This document shows, one piece after another, positions 25,885-32,636 of a stretch of DNA of 32,636 nt (position 1 is the first letter of the stretch; each line of letters opens with the position of its first letter). The notes beneath the pieces are model-generated. The model made no database searches. It was not told the origin of the DNA and worked only from the letters and a program-made list of their open reading frames with translations. Source of the DNA: JAGLQA01 sp023135565 (GTDB taxonomy: Bacteria; Acidobacteriota; Aminicenantia; UBA2199); assembly GCA_030639305.1 (NCBI GenBank), contig DAOWCY010000064.1, positions 1 to 32,636 of the forward strand. Reading direction: 5' to 3'. Both the position numbers and the translations under genes were made by a program.

Positions 25885-26232
25885 TTATTTGAGCTTTAGA
25901 TCCAGTTCTTTCAAAACTTCCAATATCTCATTAACCGCTATATTTTCCCGGCTGGCTTTCGAGTAAATATTTAATAAATAAACCTTGTTATCTCGATCCT
26001 GCAAATAAAAAATAACTCTATAACCGCCGCTTTTACCTTTTTTCATGTTGGAGGAAGCACAGCGTACTTTGAAAACTTTGTTGTATCATCCCGGGATGGG
26101 GTCGCCCGGCAGTTCACCTTTTTCAAAGCCGGTTAAAAGGTATTCCAGGTCATTTTTTATTTTTGGGGACCTTTTCTTTAATTTTTTGAGTTGGCGTTTA
26201 AAGGAATGTGTGAAAATGATTTCATATCTCAT
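25885..26232 (-). pseudogene. RelE/ParE-family toxin interrupted by an in-frame stop
   Basis: Reading the minus strand from ATG 26232 gives MRYEIIFTHSFKRQLKKLKK, then a TGA at codon 49 (26088-26086), then YNKVFKVRCASSNMKKGKSG and GYRVIFYLQD to a normal TAA at 25885. Total 116 codons, the usual size of a RelE/ParE toxin, and KGKSGGYRVIYY is the family hallmark. The frame is otherwise intact, so one point mutation seems to have silenced it. It starts 11 bases inside the end of the upstream antitoxin-like gene, the typical toxin-antitoxin overlap. Confidence 0.85.
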
Positions 26233-26449
26233 CCAACACCTGTCGCCAGGGTCTATCATCGACCCTACCGTTTCTCACATCCCGCAAACCCTCCAGGATT
26301 GCCTGTCCAACATCCTCACAGTCATAGTATTCTTGCTCGAATTTTGTTTTTAAACGATTTATAAAGGACTCTAAGTCGATCTCCCGGATGCCCTGAAGTC
26401 CAAATTCTCTAAATGTTTCTTCTTTTCCTACAATCGTAACAGAAGGCAT
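26222..26449 (-). CDS. Putative antitoxin partner of the broken RelE/ParE toxin
   Basis: A 75-aa acidic protein (MPSVTIVGKEETFREFGLQG... ending RPWRQVLDEI). I do not recognise the family; function is inferred from size, charge and its overlap with the toxin pseudogene. ATG 26449 has GAGGAGG 8 bases upstream, so I prefer it to the upstream in-frame start at 26485. The C-terminal region with a short acidic helix could be the toxin-binding part. With a dead toxin the gene may now be neutral or serve as a stand-alone regulator. Confidence 0.6.
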   Translation of the reverse strand: MPSVTIVGKEETFREFGLQGIREIDLESFINRLKTKFEQEYYDCEDVGQAILEGLRDVRNGRVDDRPWRQVLDEI

Positions 26450-26573
26450 GATTATTTCCTCCTCGATGCGTGTACTCTTTTGCATTCTCTTTTAGTCTTC
26501 ATTTTACCTGCCTAAAAAGGTTATAGAATATTTTTCCTGTTTTGTCAACCGGAAATTTGCCCGCTGTTAGTGA

Positions 26574-26621
26574 TTTTTTTAGCCTGTCCCCTAATAGCCT
26601 GTCCCCTAATTGTCCCCTAAT
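26574..26621 (+). repeat. Tandem AGCCTGTCCCCTAAT array (right of broken toxin module)
   Basis: After a T-run, AGCCTGTCCCCTAAT occurs twice in tandem (26581-26595, 26596-26610), then TGTCCCCTAAT (26611-26621). It has the same orientation as the array at 25813-25868, so the toxin-antitoxin remnant lies between direct repeats. Confidence 0.85.
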
Positions 26622-26635
26622 AATGCTCGATTTTA

Positions 26636-26749
26636 CTTTGCCTCCGGCGGCCCTGCCGGGGGCCAAACTTTTAAAAAAGTTTGAACAAAACTTTTTATAA
26701 TTTAAAAGCGAGAAGCGCTCACCCGCTGCCCTTGCGGCGAAGCGGCTTA
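26636..26749 (+). repeat. Hairpin-rich interspersed repeat, copy G
   Basis: ACTTTGCCTCCGGCGGCC, CTGCCGGGGGCC, CAAACTTTT/AAAAGTTTG (26664-26683), ACAAAACTTTTTATAATTTA, then GCGGCGAAGCGGC (26734-26746), where one stem arm has drifted. It ends on the TTA that is the symporter stop codon. Confidence 0.87.
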
Positions 26750-28453
26750 TTGGCTGACTGCGACACGGGGTTTTCGTTTAAAGATACGGTTTATAGGAAC
26801 AGATAGTAAAACAACCAAAAGACAACCCACCACATTATACCAGAGATAAGAAATATCCGTAAAAATAAAACAATAAACCACCCCGGCTTCCGCCCCCAGC
26901 GCCGCATAAAAAACGGCTGTTCCGCCTACTTTCTTCAAGAAAAAAGCAGTCATGAAAATGCCCAATATAGTGCCGTAAAACAAAGACCCCAATATGTTAA
27001 CCGCTTCCACCAACGTACCCAAACGGTTAGCATACTGGGCAAAAAGAATGGCAAAACACCCCCAAACAACTGTAGTCACTTTGGACGCCCGCAAATAATG
27101 CCCTTCGCTTTTGCCGGTTTTAAACAACCGTTTGTATACATCCACCACCGTGGTAGAAGCCAGGGCATTGAGCTCCGAAGAGGTGGAAGACATCGACGCC
27201 GCCACGATAGCGGCAATAACCAGGCCCACTAATCCTATAGGCAAAAAATTGATCACAAAATTTAGAAAAATGTAATTGGTGTCGTTGGCATCGGGATTCC
27301 CACTGCTCTCCCTGATGAGCCGCAAACCCTTTTCCCTGAGACTGGACACTTTTTGTTCCGCTGTCTCCAGGTTTTTTACTTCCCGGACCAACCGGCTTTT
27401 ATCGCCGCTGCGCCTGACTTTTACCAGCCGGGTAACCACGGCTTTCTTCTCTTCTAAAGCCTGCCGGTAATTTTTTTCTATTAGGCGATATTCTTTTCCC
27501 ATAACCCCGGAGCGCACCTGCCCGGCTGCTACGGTATTAAAAAAAAGCGGCGGCGCGGCAAACTGGTAAAACACGAACACCATGGCTCCTATCAAAAGGA
27601 TAAAAAATTGCATAGGCACTTTGATCAGCCCGTTAGCCAGCAGACCCAACCGGCTGTGAGCCACGGACTTGCCGCCTAAGTAACGCTGCACTTGAGACTG
27701 GTCCGTGCCGAAATAAGAAAGCGCCAGGAACAGGCCGCCGATCACCCCGGACCAGAAATTGTAACGATTACTGAGATCGAAAGTAAAGTCGATGGCATTC
27801 AATTTTCCCATTTTCCCGGCCACGAAAAGAGCGTCGGTAAAAGTCACCTCTTTGGGCAAAAGATGGAGCACCATAAAAAAAGCCCCAATCATACCGGCCA
27901 TAATGACCACCACTTGCAGCATCTGCGTCCTGCTCACCGCTTTCGTGCCGCCCGCGGTGGTATAGATAATCACCAGCACCCCGATCATCAAGTTGGTCAG
28001 GTAGATATCCCACCCTAAAAGGGTCGATAGGATGATGGACGGGGCATAGATAGTGAGTCCAGCCGCCAATCCCCTCTGGATCAAAAATAGCCCGGCCGCC
28101 AATTCCCTGGTTTTTAGATCGAAGCGTTTTTCTAAGTATTCATAGGCGGTAAAAACCTTCAACTTATGATAGATAGGCACTACGGTTATGGAAAGAATAA
28201 TCATAGCCACGGGCAGCCCTAAATAGAATTGCACGAATCTCATGCCGTCGCTGTAGGCCTGGCCCGGGGTAGATAAAAAAGTAATGGCGCTGGCCTGGGT
28301 AGCCATCACCGACAGGGCGATAACATACCATCGCATGCTGCGGTTAGCCAGCAGGTAGCCCTCGATGTCTTTGCTGCCCCGGCCTTTCCAGACGCCGTAA
28401 CTAACGATAGAAACAAGCGAGGTAATTAAAACGAACCAATCGATTTTGCTCAT
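26747..28453 (-). CDS. Sodium:solute symporter (SSS family)
   Basis: A 568-aa transporter with about 13 membrane segments: IDWFVLITSLVSIVSYGVW, EGYLLANRSMRWYVIALSVMATQASAITFLSTPGQAY (the conserved sodium-site region), and GLVIAAIVAASMSSTSSELNALAS (the family signature with paired serines). A charged insert near 335-385 is predicted between helices. ATG 28453 overlaps the stop of the preceding 64-aa gene as ATGA, so I prefer it to GTG 28492. It is the last gene of the PIG-L operon and probably imports the product of that enzyme; a sugar or amino-sugar is a reasonable guess only. Its stop codon lies in repeat copy G. Confidence 0.93.
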   Translation of the reverse strand: MSKIDWFVLITSLVSIVSYGVWKGRGSKDIEGYLLANRSMRWYVIALSVMATQASAITFLSTPGQAYSDGMRFVQFYLGLPVAMIILSITVVPIYHKLKVFTAYEYLEKRFDLKTRELAAGLFLIQRGLAAGLTIYAPSIILSTLLGWDIYLTNLMIGVLVIIYTTAGGTKAVSRTQMLQVVVIMAGMIGAFFMVLHLLPKEVTFTDALFVAGKMGKLNAIDFTFDLSNRYNFWSGVIGGLFLALSYFGTDQSQVQRYLGGKSVAHSRLGLLANGLIKVPMQFFILLIGAMVFVFYQFAAPPLFFNTVAAGQVRSGVMGKEYRLIEKNYRQALEEKKAVVTRLVKVRRSGDKSRLVREVKNLETAEQKVSSLREKGLRLIRESSGNPDANDTNYIFLNFVINFLPIGLVGLVIAAIVAASMSSTSSELNALASTTVVDVYKRLFKTGKSEGHYLRASKVTTVVWGCFAILFAQYANRLGTLVEAVNILGSLFYGTILGIFMTAFFLKKVGGTAVFYAALGAEAGVVYCFIFTDISYLWYNVVGCLLVVLLSVPINRIFKRKPRVAVSQ

Positions 28454-28644
28454 TCGAATATCCAGGTGAAAATATAAAAAAGGATTATCCACAACAGCAG
28501 GTTCCCCAATACAAGCAAATAAAGATTGCGCCAGGTTTTTAAAACCGGCGGCGGTTCTTCTGCCGGGAGGGATTCTACCGGGGGTTCCCCGGGAAGGGGG
28601 CCGGTTTCCGCCGGGCCGGCGATTTCTCGATTCTCTGCCGTCAC
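28450..28644 (-). CDS. Small single-pass membrane protein between PIG-L and symporter
   Basis: A 64-aa protein. The first 36 residues are Pro/Glu-rich (GPLPGEPPVESLPAEEPPP). A single membrane helix follows (NLYLLVLGNLLLWIILFYIFTW). It starts at GTG 28644, overlapping the PIG-L stop as GTGA with GGAGA about 8 bases upstream, and its TGA overlaps the symporter ATG. The double 4-base overlap indicates strict co-translation, so it may be an accessory subunit of the symporter or link it to the deacetylase. No family recognised. Confidence 0.72.
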   Translation of the reverse strand: MTAENREIAGPAETGPLPGEPPVESLPAEEPPPVLKTWRNLYLLVLGNLLLWIILFYIFTWIFE

Positions 28645-31235
28645 CAGCGGTTCTCCAGGGAAATCATATTCACGAAAAGTTTTAAAGCTCCGGGCACACC
28701 GGCGGGAAGCTGCCTGAACCAGGAATAACCGGAGTAGATAAAATTTCCTTTGCCGTATTCGGCGGCCAGGAGTCCGCCGCGCTTCGGTTCTTCGCCTTTG
28801 TCGAAACAGGAAAGCAGCGCTTTGTAGCGGGGATCCCATTTCCCGGCAAAATAGAGGCCCCGTTCCTGCACCCAGTTTTCGAAATCCGCGGCCCTGATTT
28901 TGTTGGGGCTGTTAAAAATAGGGTGGGCCGGTTCCAGCAGTGTTACTGCCGCCAGTTCGTCGGTGACCCGGGCGGCCCGGGATAGTTCCAGCGGGTAAGG
29001 ACCGATTTGCTCCACCTGCAAACCGCGGCTGACATTGTACTGCAGCACTAAATTCCCGCCCCGGGACACATAGTCCAGCAGCCGCTGCTGACTGTATTTA
29101 AGAATGGAGCGGGTGTTGTAGGCCCTGATTCCTAAAATAACCGCATCATAAACCGACAAATCTTCCTGCTGCAAATCTTCATCGGAAAGGATTTTTACCT
29201 CATAACCCACCTGGGTCAGGTAGCGGGGTATCTCGTCGCCGCTGCCCATAATGTAAGCGGCCCGCCCGCCCCTTTTTTTCAAATCCACCCGCACCAATTT
29301 GGCCCCGGCCAGGGGGAACAGGTTTTGCCGCGGCACATGGGGATAATCGATTTCTACCCGGCTGCGCCCTTTCTCTACCCTGCCGTCCGACACATCTACA
29401 GTCAGGTGACAGGTAGAGTTCTGCTTTGGTGGTGTAATCACGATAACCGCGTCTTGCCCGGCAAATTCTTTTTTTAAGTCGAAAGAAAGGGTGCGCGGTT
29501 CCACCTGCCAACCGGCATCTACGTTGAAGGTGATTTTTCCCGAAACAGGAGCGGGTCCGCCCTGGATTTTTACCGGGATTTTTTTGGGGCTGTTTTCGGC
29601 AAAATAGAAGACCTTTTCTAAAAAGTTAATCGTTACCCGCGGCGCGATTTCTAAAGAGCGGATCTTTTCCCCGGCGGCAGGGTCCCGCCGGCGGTAAAAA
29701 ATAGGGGCGTTGAAAACCAGTTCCTGGTCATCCGCTTTCAGCGTCACTTGCGCAGCCAACGGGGTAGGGGACAGCGCTTCCCCGGTTAAGCGGGGATGGG
29801 GAATTGCGTAAAATCCCGGCGTGCCTTTTTCACGCAGCCAATAGGGATGGGAGTAGGGAACATCCGCGGCCACCCGGAAAGAGAATTCTTCGGTATGGGG
29901 TCGGTTGTTTTTTAGTTTTGTCCCTGCCTTGATTTTTATGTTCTGCTCTGTTATTAAATAACTTTGCCCCCGGCGGCCCCACGCACGTGGGGTGGCGTTA
30001 AGCCGCTTCGCGGCAGGTCCCTGCCGGGGGCCAAACTTTTGAAAAAGTTTGATCAAAACTTCTGATAATTGAGAATCAAAAGCGCTGCGGTTAATTAGGG
30101 TAACTTTTACGTCGATCTCGCCGCCCGGCGACACCGAGTATTTCCCGGCAGTCGCTTCGATCCACAAACCGGCGCAGGAACGAATAATTGCTAATAATTC
30201 TGCTTTTTTTTGTTTTTGCCGGTAAGAATCCGGCAGCTTGTTCATATGTTTCAATGCCGCCGTTAAAAGCGGCAGGATCGCCGCCGGGTTCTCCGCCGCA
30301 AAAGAGTCGTTTGCTTTTTGCAGCAGAGCCTGTACTTTCTCAGCGCCGGGGATTTGCTTCCAGGTCAAATCCACATCTTCGAACAGGTCTTTAGCTGCCG
30401 GGATACCGCCGAGATGCTCGAAATAATTCAACCGGCTGCCGCGCCGCCCCACGGAACCGAACCCCTGGGTTTTATGCTGGCTGCGGCTTAAAGCAGCGAT
30501 CTCGCCGTAGGATTTTCCCAGCAGGGGATTGTATTCGCCTAAATCTAAGGACAGCAGGGGCGGGAGTTCCGGGCTTCTATCTTTCAACCGGGGCCGCCAG
30601 GAATTCCAAACGATACGTTTAGGCTGCCACACCGAAAGATATTTCAACTGCTCCGGGAAACGGTTCGGATCGGCGGCGGCATGGAATGCTTCCACAGCCA
30701 GCATCGCCGAAGCGCTGTGATGGCCGTGACCGGCTCTGCCGGTAGGGAAGCGGGTGATTAGCACCTGGGGTCTGAATTTGCGGATCACCCAGACCATATC
30801 GAAGAGGGTTTTTTCTTTACCCCATATCGAAATGGTTTCTTCCGAACTCTTAGAGTAGCCGAAATCCACCGCGCCGGTGAAGAATTGTTCAGCCCCGTCT
30901 ATTTTACGGGCAGCCAGTAGTTCATGGGTGCGCAGCAGGCTCAGTATTTCTCCTTTTTCCCCGCCGATAAGGTTTTGGCCGCCGCCGCCGCGGGTCACCG
31001 ACAGGTAGCCCGTGCGCATTAGCTTCTCTTTTGAGAAATAGGCCAGCAGCGCCGTATTCTCATCATCCGGGTGAGCTGCAATGTAGAGCACACTGCCTAA
31101 AACCAGCATTTTTTTCAGGGCGATTTTTAGTTCCGCGCTGTCTTTGACAGTCAGCGGCTGGGCCTGGATAAAGGACGCATAAAGCAAAAATACGAAGGCA
31201 AACAATAACAGTACACTTTTTTTCTTAAAATCCAT
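28641..31235 (-). CDS. Secreted PIG-L-type deacetylase, multidomain, with in-frame repeat insertion
   Basis: An 864-aa exported protein. Signal peptide 1-26 (SVLLLFAFVFLLYASFIQA). The PIG-L/LmbE zinc deacetylase domain (about 45-250) has AHPDDE (H55-E59) and GHGHHS (H170, H172, H173). Beta-sandwich-like segments follow (about 350-640), then a C-terminal ThuA/GATase-like domain (about 670-860: YDAVILGIRAYNTR...YVSRGGNLVLQYN, YGKGNFIYSGYSWFRQLP). ATG 31235 is preferred to TTG 31250. Repeat copy H is read in frame at about residues 382-425. The family removes acetyl groups from N-acetyl sugars; here it is probably periplasmic. First gene of a three-gene operon with a symporter. Confidence 0.92.
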   Translation of the reverse strand: MDFKKKSVLLLFAFVFLLYASFIQAQPLTVKDSAELKIALKKMLVLGSVLYIAAHPDDENTALLAYFSKEKLMRTGYLSVTRGGGGQNLIGGEKGEILSLLRTHELLAARKIDGAEQFFTGAVDFGYSKSSEETISIWGKEKTLFDMVWVIRKFRPQVLITRFPTGRAGHGHHSASAMLAVEAFHAAADPNRFPEQLKYLSVWQPKRIVWNSWRPRLKDRSPELPPLLSLDLGEYNPLLGKSYGEIAALSRSQHKTQGFGSVGRRGSRLNYFEHLGGIPAAKDLFEDVDLTWKQIPGAEKVQALLQKANDSFAAENPAAILPLLTAALKHMNKLPDSYRQKQKKAELLAIIRSCAGLWIEATAGKYSVSPGGEIDVKVTLINRSAFDSQLSEVLIKLFQKFGPRQGPAAKRLNATPRAWGRRGQSYLITEQNIKIKAGTKLKNNRPHTEEFSFRVAADVPYSHPYWLREKGTPGFYAIPHPRLTGEALSPTPLAAQVTLKADDQELVFNAPIFYRRRDPAAGEKIRSLEIAPRVTINFLEKVFYFAENSPKKIPVKIQGGPAPVSGKITFNVDAGWQVEPRTLSFDLKKEFAGQDAVIVITPPKQNSTCHLTVDVSDGRVEKGRSRVEIDYPHVPRQNLFPLAGAKLVRVDLKKRGGRAAYIMGSGDEIPRYLTQVGYEVKILSDEDLQQEDLSVYDAVILGIRAYNTRSILKYSQQRLLDYVSRGGNLVLQYNVSRGLQVEQIGPYPLELSRAARVTDELAAVTLLEPAHPIFNSPNKIRAADFENWVQERGLYFAGKWDPRYKALLSCFDKGEEPKRGGLLAAEYGKGNFIYSGYSWFRQLPAGVPGALKLFVNMISLENRW
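29962..30090 (+). repeat. Hairpin repeat inside the PIG-L gene, copy H, with nested module
   Basis: ACTTTGCCCCCGGCGGCC is interrupted by a 42-bp unit (29977-30018) holding CCCCACG-CA-CGTGGGG and GCCGCTTCGCGGC in reverse orientation, then resumes with CTGCCGGGGGCC and the AAACTTTTGAAAAAGTTT palindrome. It is open in the PIG-L frame on the opposite strand. Confidence 0.88.
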
Positions 31236-31255
31236 CTTGAATAATACCAAATAAG

Positions 31256-31284
31256 TTGACTTTTGTACATCCTTATAGTAAAAT
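31256..31284 (+). promoter_or_regulatory. Putative promoter of the DUF2911 gene
   Basis: TTGACT (31256-31261), 17-base spacer, TAAAAT (31279-31284). The predicted transcript begins near 31291, just before the hairpin GCGGAC-GGC-GTCCGC (31297-31311), giving a leader of about 200 bases. Confidence 0.45.
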
Positions 31285-31414
31285 TTTTCTTAAAAAGCGG
31301 ACGGCGTCCGCAGCCTATGAGGGATCTGAGGAGTACATCCCCGACTAAGTTGACCCAAAAATGTGTTTTTTTAGCAAACTACGGGTTTTGGATTCCCCGG
31401 CTTCTGCTATTTTT

Positions 31415-31451
31415 GCCGCGAAGCGGCTTAGAGGGCGCCCGCGCCGCGGGC
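31415..31451 (+). repeat. Hairpin repeat modules in the DUF2911 leader, copy I
   Basis: GCCGCGAAGCGGC (31415-31427) and the palindrome GCCCGCGCCGCGGGC (31437-31451) are the two tail modules of the repeat family without the 5-prime part. They end about 27 bases before the ribosome site. Confidence 0.75.
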
Positions 31452-31490
31452 TTCGTCTTGAAAAGAAATTAATCTTTAGGAGGATTAAAC

Positions 31491-32354
31491 ATGAAAAAAA
31501 TCGGTTTAGTTTTAGTTGTTTTGGTATCGTTTTTGTTGGTTTTGCCTGCCCAGGATGTGAAGTTTCCCAGGGTGAGCCAGGGAGCGTCGGTAACGCAGAC
31601 CATCGGTTTGTGTGATGTGACCATAAAGTATCACCGTCCGGGTGTAAAAGGACGGCAAGTTTGGGGCGAGCTTGTGCCTTTCGATAAGGTTTGGCGTGCC
31701 GGAGCTAACGAAGCCACCACTATTAGTTTCGGTTGTGACGTCAAAGTTGAAGGCAAAGACCTGAAAGCCGGGACTTATGGATTTTTTATGATTCCCAAGC
31801 AGGACAATACGGCCACGTTAATTTTTAGTAAGCAGGCCGATATTTGGGGCACTTATGGTTACAAAGAGGAGAATGATGTGCTCCGTATCGACGTGAAAAC
31901 TGAGAAAGCGAAAACCTGCGAATGGATGGTGTTTTATTTCGTAGATTTAAGCGATAGTGCAGCCACCGGTGTGCTTCATTGGGAAAATGTGAAGTGGCAA
32001 TTTAAGATCGAAGTGGACACTAAGGGAACCGTGATAGGCAGCGCCAAAAAAGCCCTGGGCAGGTATTGGCGTACGCCTTTTATGTCGGCCCGTTATGCTT
32101 ATGAAGAGGGGATAAAGCTTGAAGAGGCTTTAAAGTGGGTAGAAATGTCTACTGCTATCGAGACGAATTTCTTTAATATGGAGTTGAAGGCAAAGATTTT
32201 AAAGAAGATGGCTAAAACGAAAAAGGATCATAAGACAGCCCTGAAGCTTTTGGAGAAAGCGATAATGTTAGGTAAGAAGCTGTCGGCGCGTCAGCAGGAA
32301 TATTATTTGCCTAAGAGCAAGGAGTTGTTAGAGACCTGGAAGAAGGGCAAATAG
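31491..32354 (+). CDS. DUF2911 secreted protein
   Basis: A 287-aa exported protein. Signal peptide 1-20 (LVLVVLVSFLLVLPAQ). The DUF2911 domain (about 25-170) shows VSQGASVTQTIGLCDVTIKYHRPGVKGR, VPFDKVWRAGANEATTISF, and LKAGTYGFFMIPK. A helical C-terminus follows with TPR-like content (about 180-285: AYEEGIKLEEALKWVEMS...ALKLLEKAIMLGKKL). TTAGGAGG precedes the ATG. The family is common in Bacteroidota and Acidobacteriota-type genomes and its function is unknown. Confidence 0.92.
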   Translation: MKKIGLVLVVLVSFLLVLPAQDVKFPRVSQGASVTQTIGLCDVTIKYHRPGVKGRQVWGELVPFDKVWRAGANEATTISFGCDVKVEGKDLKAGTYGFFMIPKQDNTATLIFSKQADIWGTYGYKEENDVLRIDVKTEKAKTCEWMVFYFVDLSDSAATGVLHWENVKWQFKIEVDTKGTVIGSAKKALGRYWRTPFMSARYAYEEGIKLEEALKWVEMSTAIETNFFNMELKAKILKKMAKTKKDHKTALKLLEKAIMLGKKLSARQQEYYLPKSKELLETWKKGK

Positions 32355-32389
32355 CCGGTAGGTTTTAGTGTCGGCTGCTGCGCTCCGGT

Positions 32390-32556
32390 TAATCAGAAGT
32401 TTTTGGAGGTGTCGGAACCTTTTTTCAAAAAGGTTCTGACCCGCCGGAGGCAATAAGCTGCTTCGCAGCAGGGTGGCGTTTTTGCTTTTCGCTTCTGAAT
32501 CATCAAAAGTTTTGATCAAACTTTTTTAAAAGTTTGGCCCCCGGCAGGGCCGCCCA
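32390..32556 (-). repeat. Compound hairpin repeat, copy J
   Basis: The first part has the 10-bp stem GAACCTTTTT/AAAAAGGTTC (32415-32436) and CGCCGGAGGC, as in the left half of copy B. The second part has GCTGCTTCGCAGC (32457-32469), AAAAGTTTTGATCAAACTTT and GGCCCCCGGCAGGGCCGCC. The last 80 bases of the window hold only an AAGGAG and a 15-codon frame that I do not call. Confidence 0.86.
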
Positions 32557-32636
32557 ATGCTGTTGCTTTAAGGAGAAAAGATGCCTCCTGTGGCTCTCCG
32601 AGGGCCAGGGGGAGGCTCCCCTAACTAAAGTGGACC

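Noticed and set aside
31250..31360. Recurring TAAGTTGAC near 31251 and 31345 and a related TAACTAAAGTGGACC at the window end
   Set aside because: Matches are too short and flanks differ; one copy doubles as a -35 box. No element can be defined.
32581..32628. ATG frame after AAGGAG at the window end
   Set aside because: Only 15 codons to a stop; Pro/Gly-rich and without support.

Overview
The window looks like chromosomal DNA of a Gram-negative-type bacterium. It encodes an RND pump with adaptor and TolC-like channel, an apolipoprotein N-acyltransferase, a SPOR protein and many signal peptides. The gene set (DUF2911 protein, very long PIG-L deacetylase, M28/PA peptidase, HAAS/PadR pair, free-standing archaeal-type ThrRS editing domain) resembles Acidobacteriota/Aminicenantes-like or other uncultured lineages. 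That placement is an inference from family content, not a search.

Layout. 1-335: repeat-rich leader. 336-6311: adaptor, RND permease and TolC-like channel in one operon. 6295-7560 (-): DUF4143-type ATPase. 7561-8074: repeats. 8075-10183 (-): secreted M28 peptidase. 10338-10752: tRNA-Cys and tRNA-Gly (-), divergent from tRNA-Asn (+). 10824-12156 (-): two tiny unknown ORFs and a KGGVGR-variant ParA-like ATPase. 12295-12600 (-): MTH1187-type protein. 12825-13902: PadR regulator and HAAS membrane protein. 13912-16170 (-): Tex. 16363-17930: REP-associated (Y1) transposase gene between inverted 17-bp repeats. 18221-19280: YdcF-like protein and ThrRS editing domain. 19659-25030: HAD phosphatase, then NfeD, slipin, SPOR protein and Lnt. 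25025-26449 (-): DUF433/DUF5615 toxin-antitoxin pair, then an antitoxin-like gene with a RelE/ParE toxin broken by a stop codon. 26747-31235 (-): PIG-L deacetylase, 64-aa membrane protein and sodium:solute symporter, joined by 4-bp overlaps. 31491-32354: DUF2911 protein.

The most striking content is a modular, hairpin-rich repeat family with at least eleven full or partial copies. Most lie between genes. Three are read in frame inside protein genes (TolC-like N-terminus, Lnt loop, PIG-L middle), and others supply stop codons. Copies differ by paired substitutions that keep the hairpin stems, and one copy carries a module nested in reverse. A second short motif, AGCCTGTCCC(CTAAT), bounds the transposase gene as inverted repeats and recurs as solo or tandem copies, including on both sides of the broken toxin module. 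Together these suggest an active palindromic-repeat system resembling REP/RAYT elements or the in-frame Rickettsia palindromic elements. The link between the transposase and the repeats is inferred.
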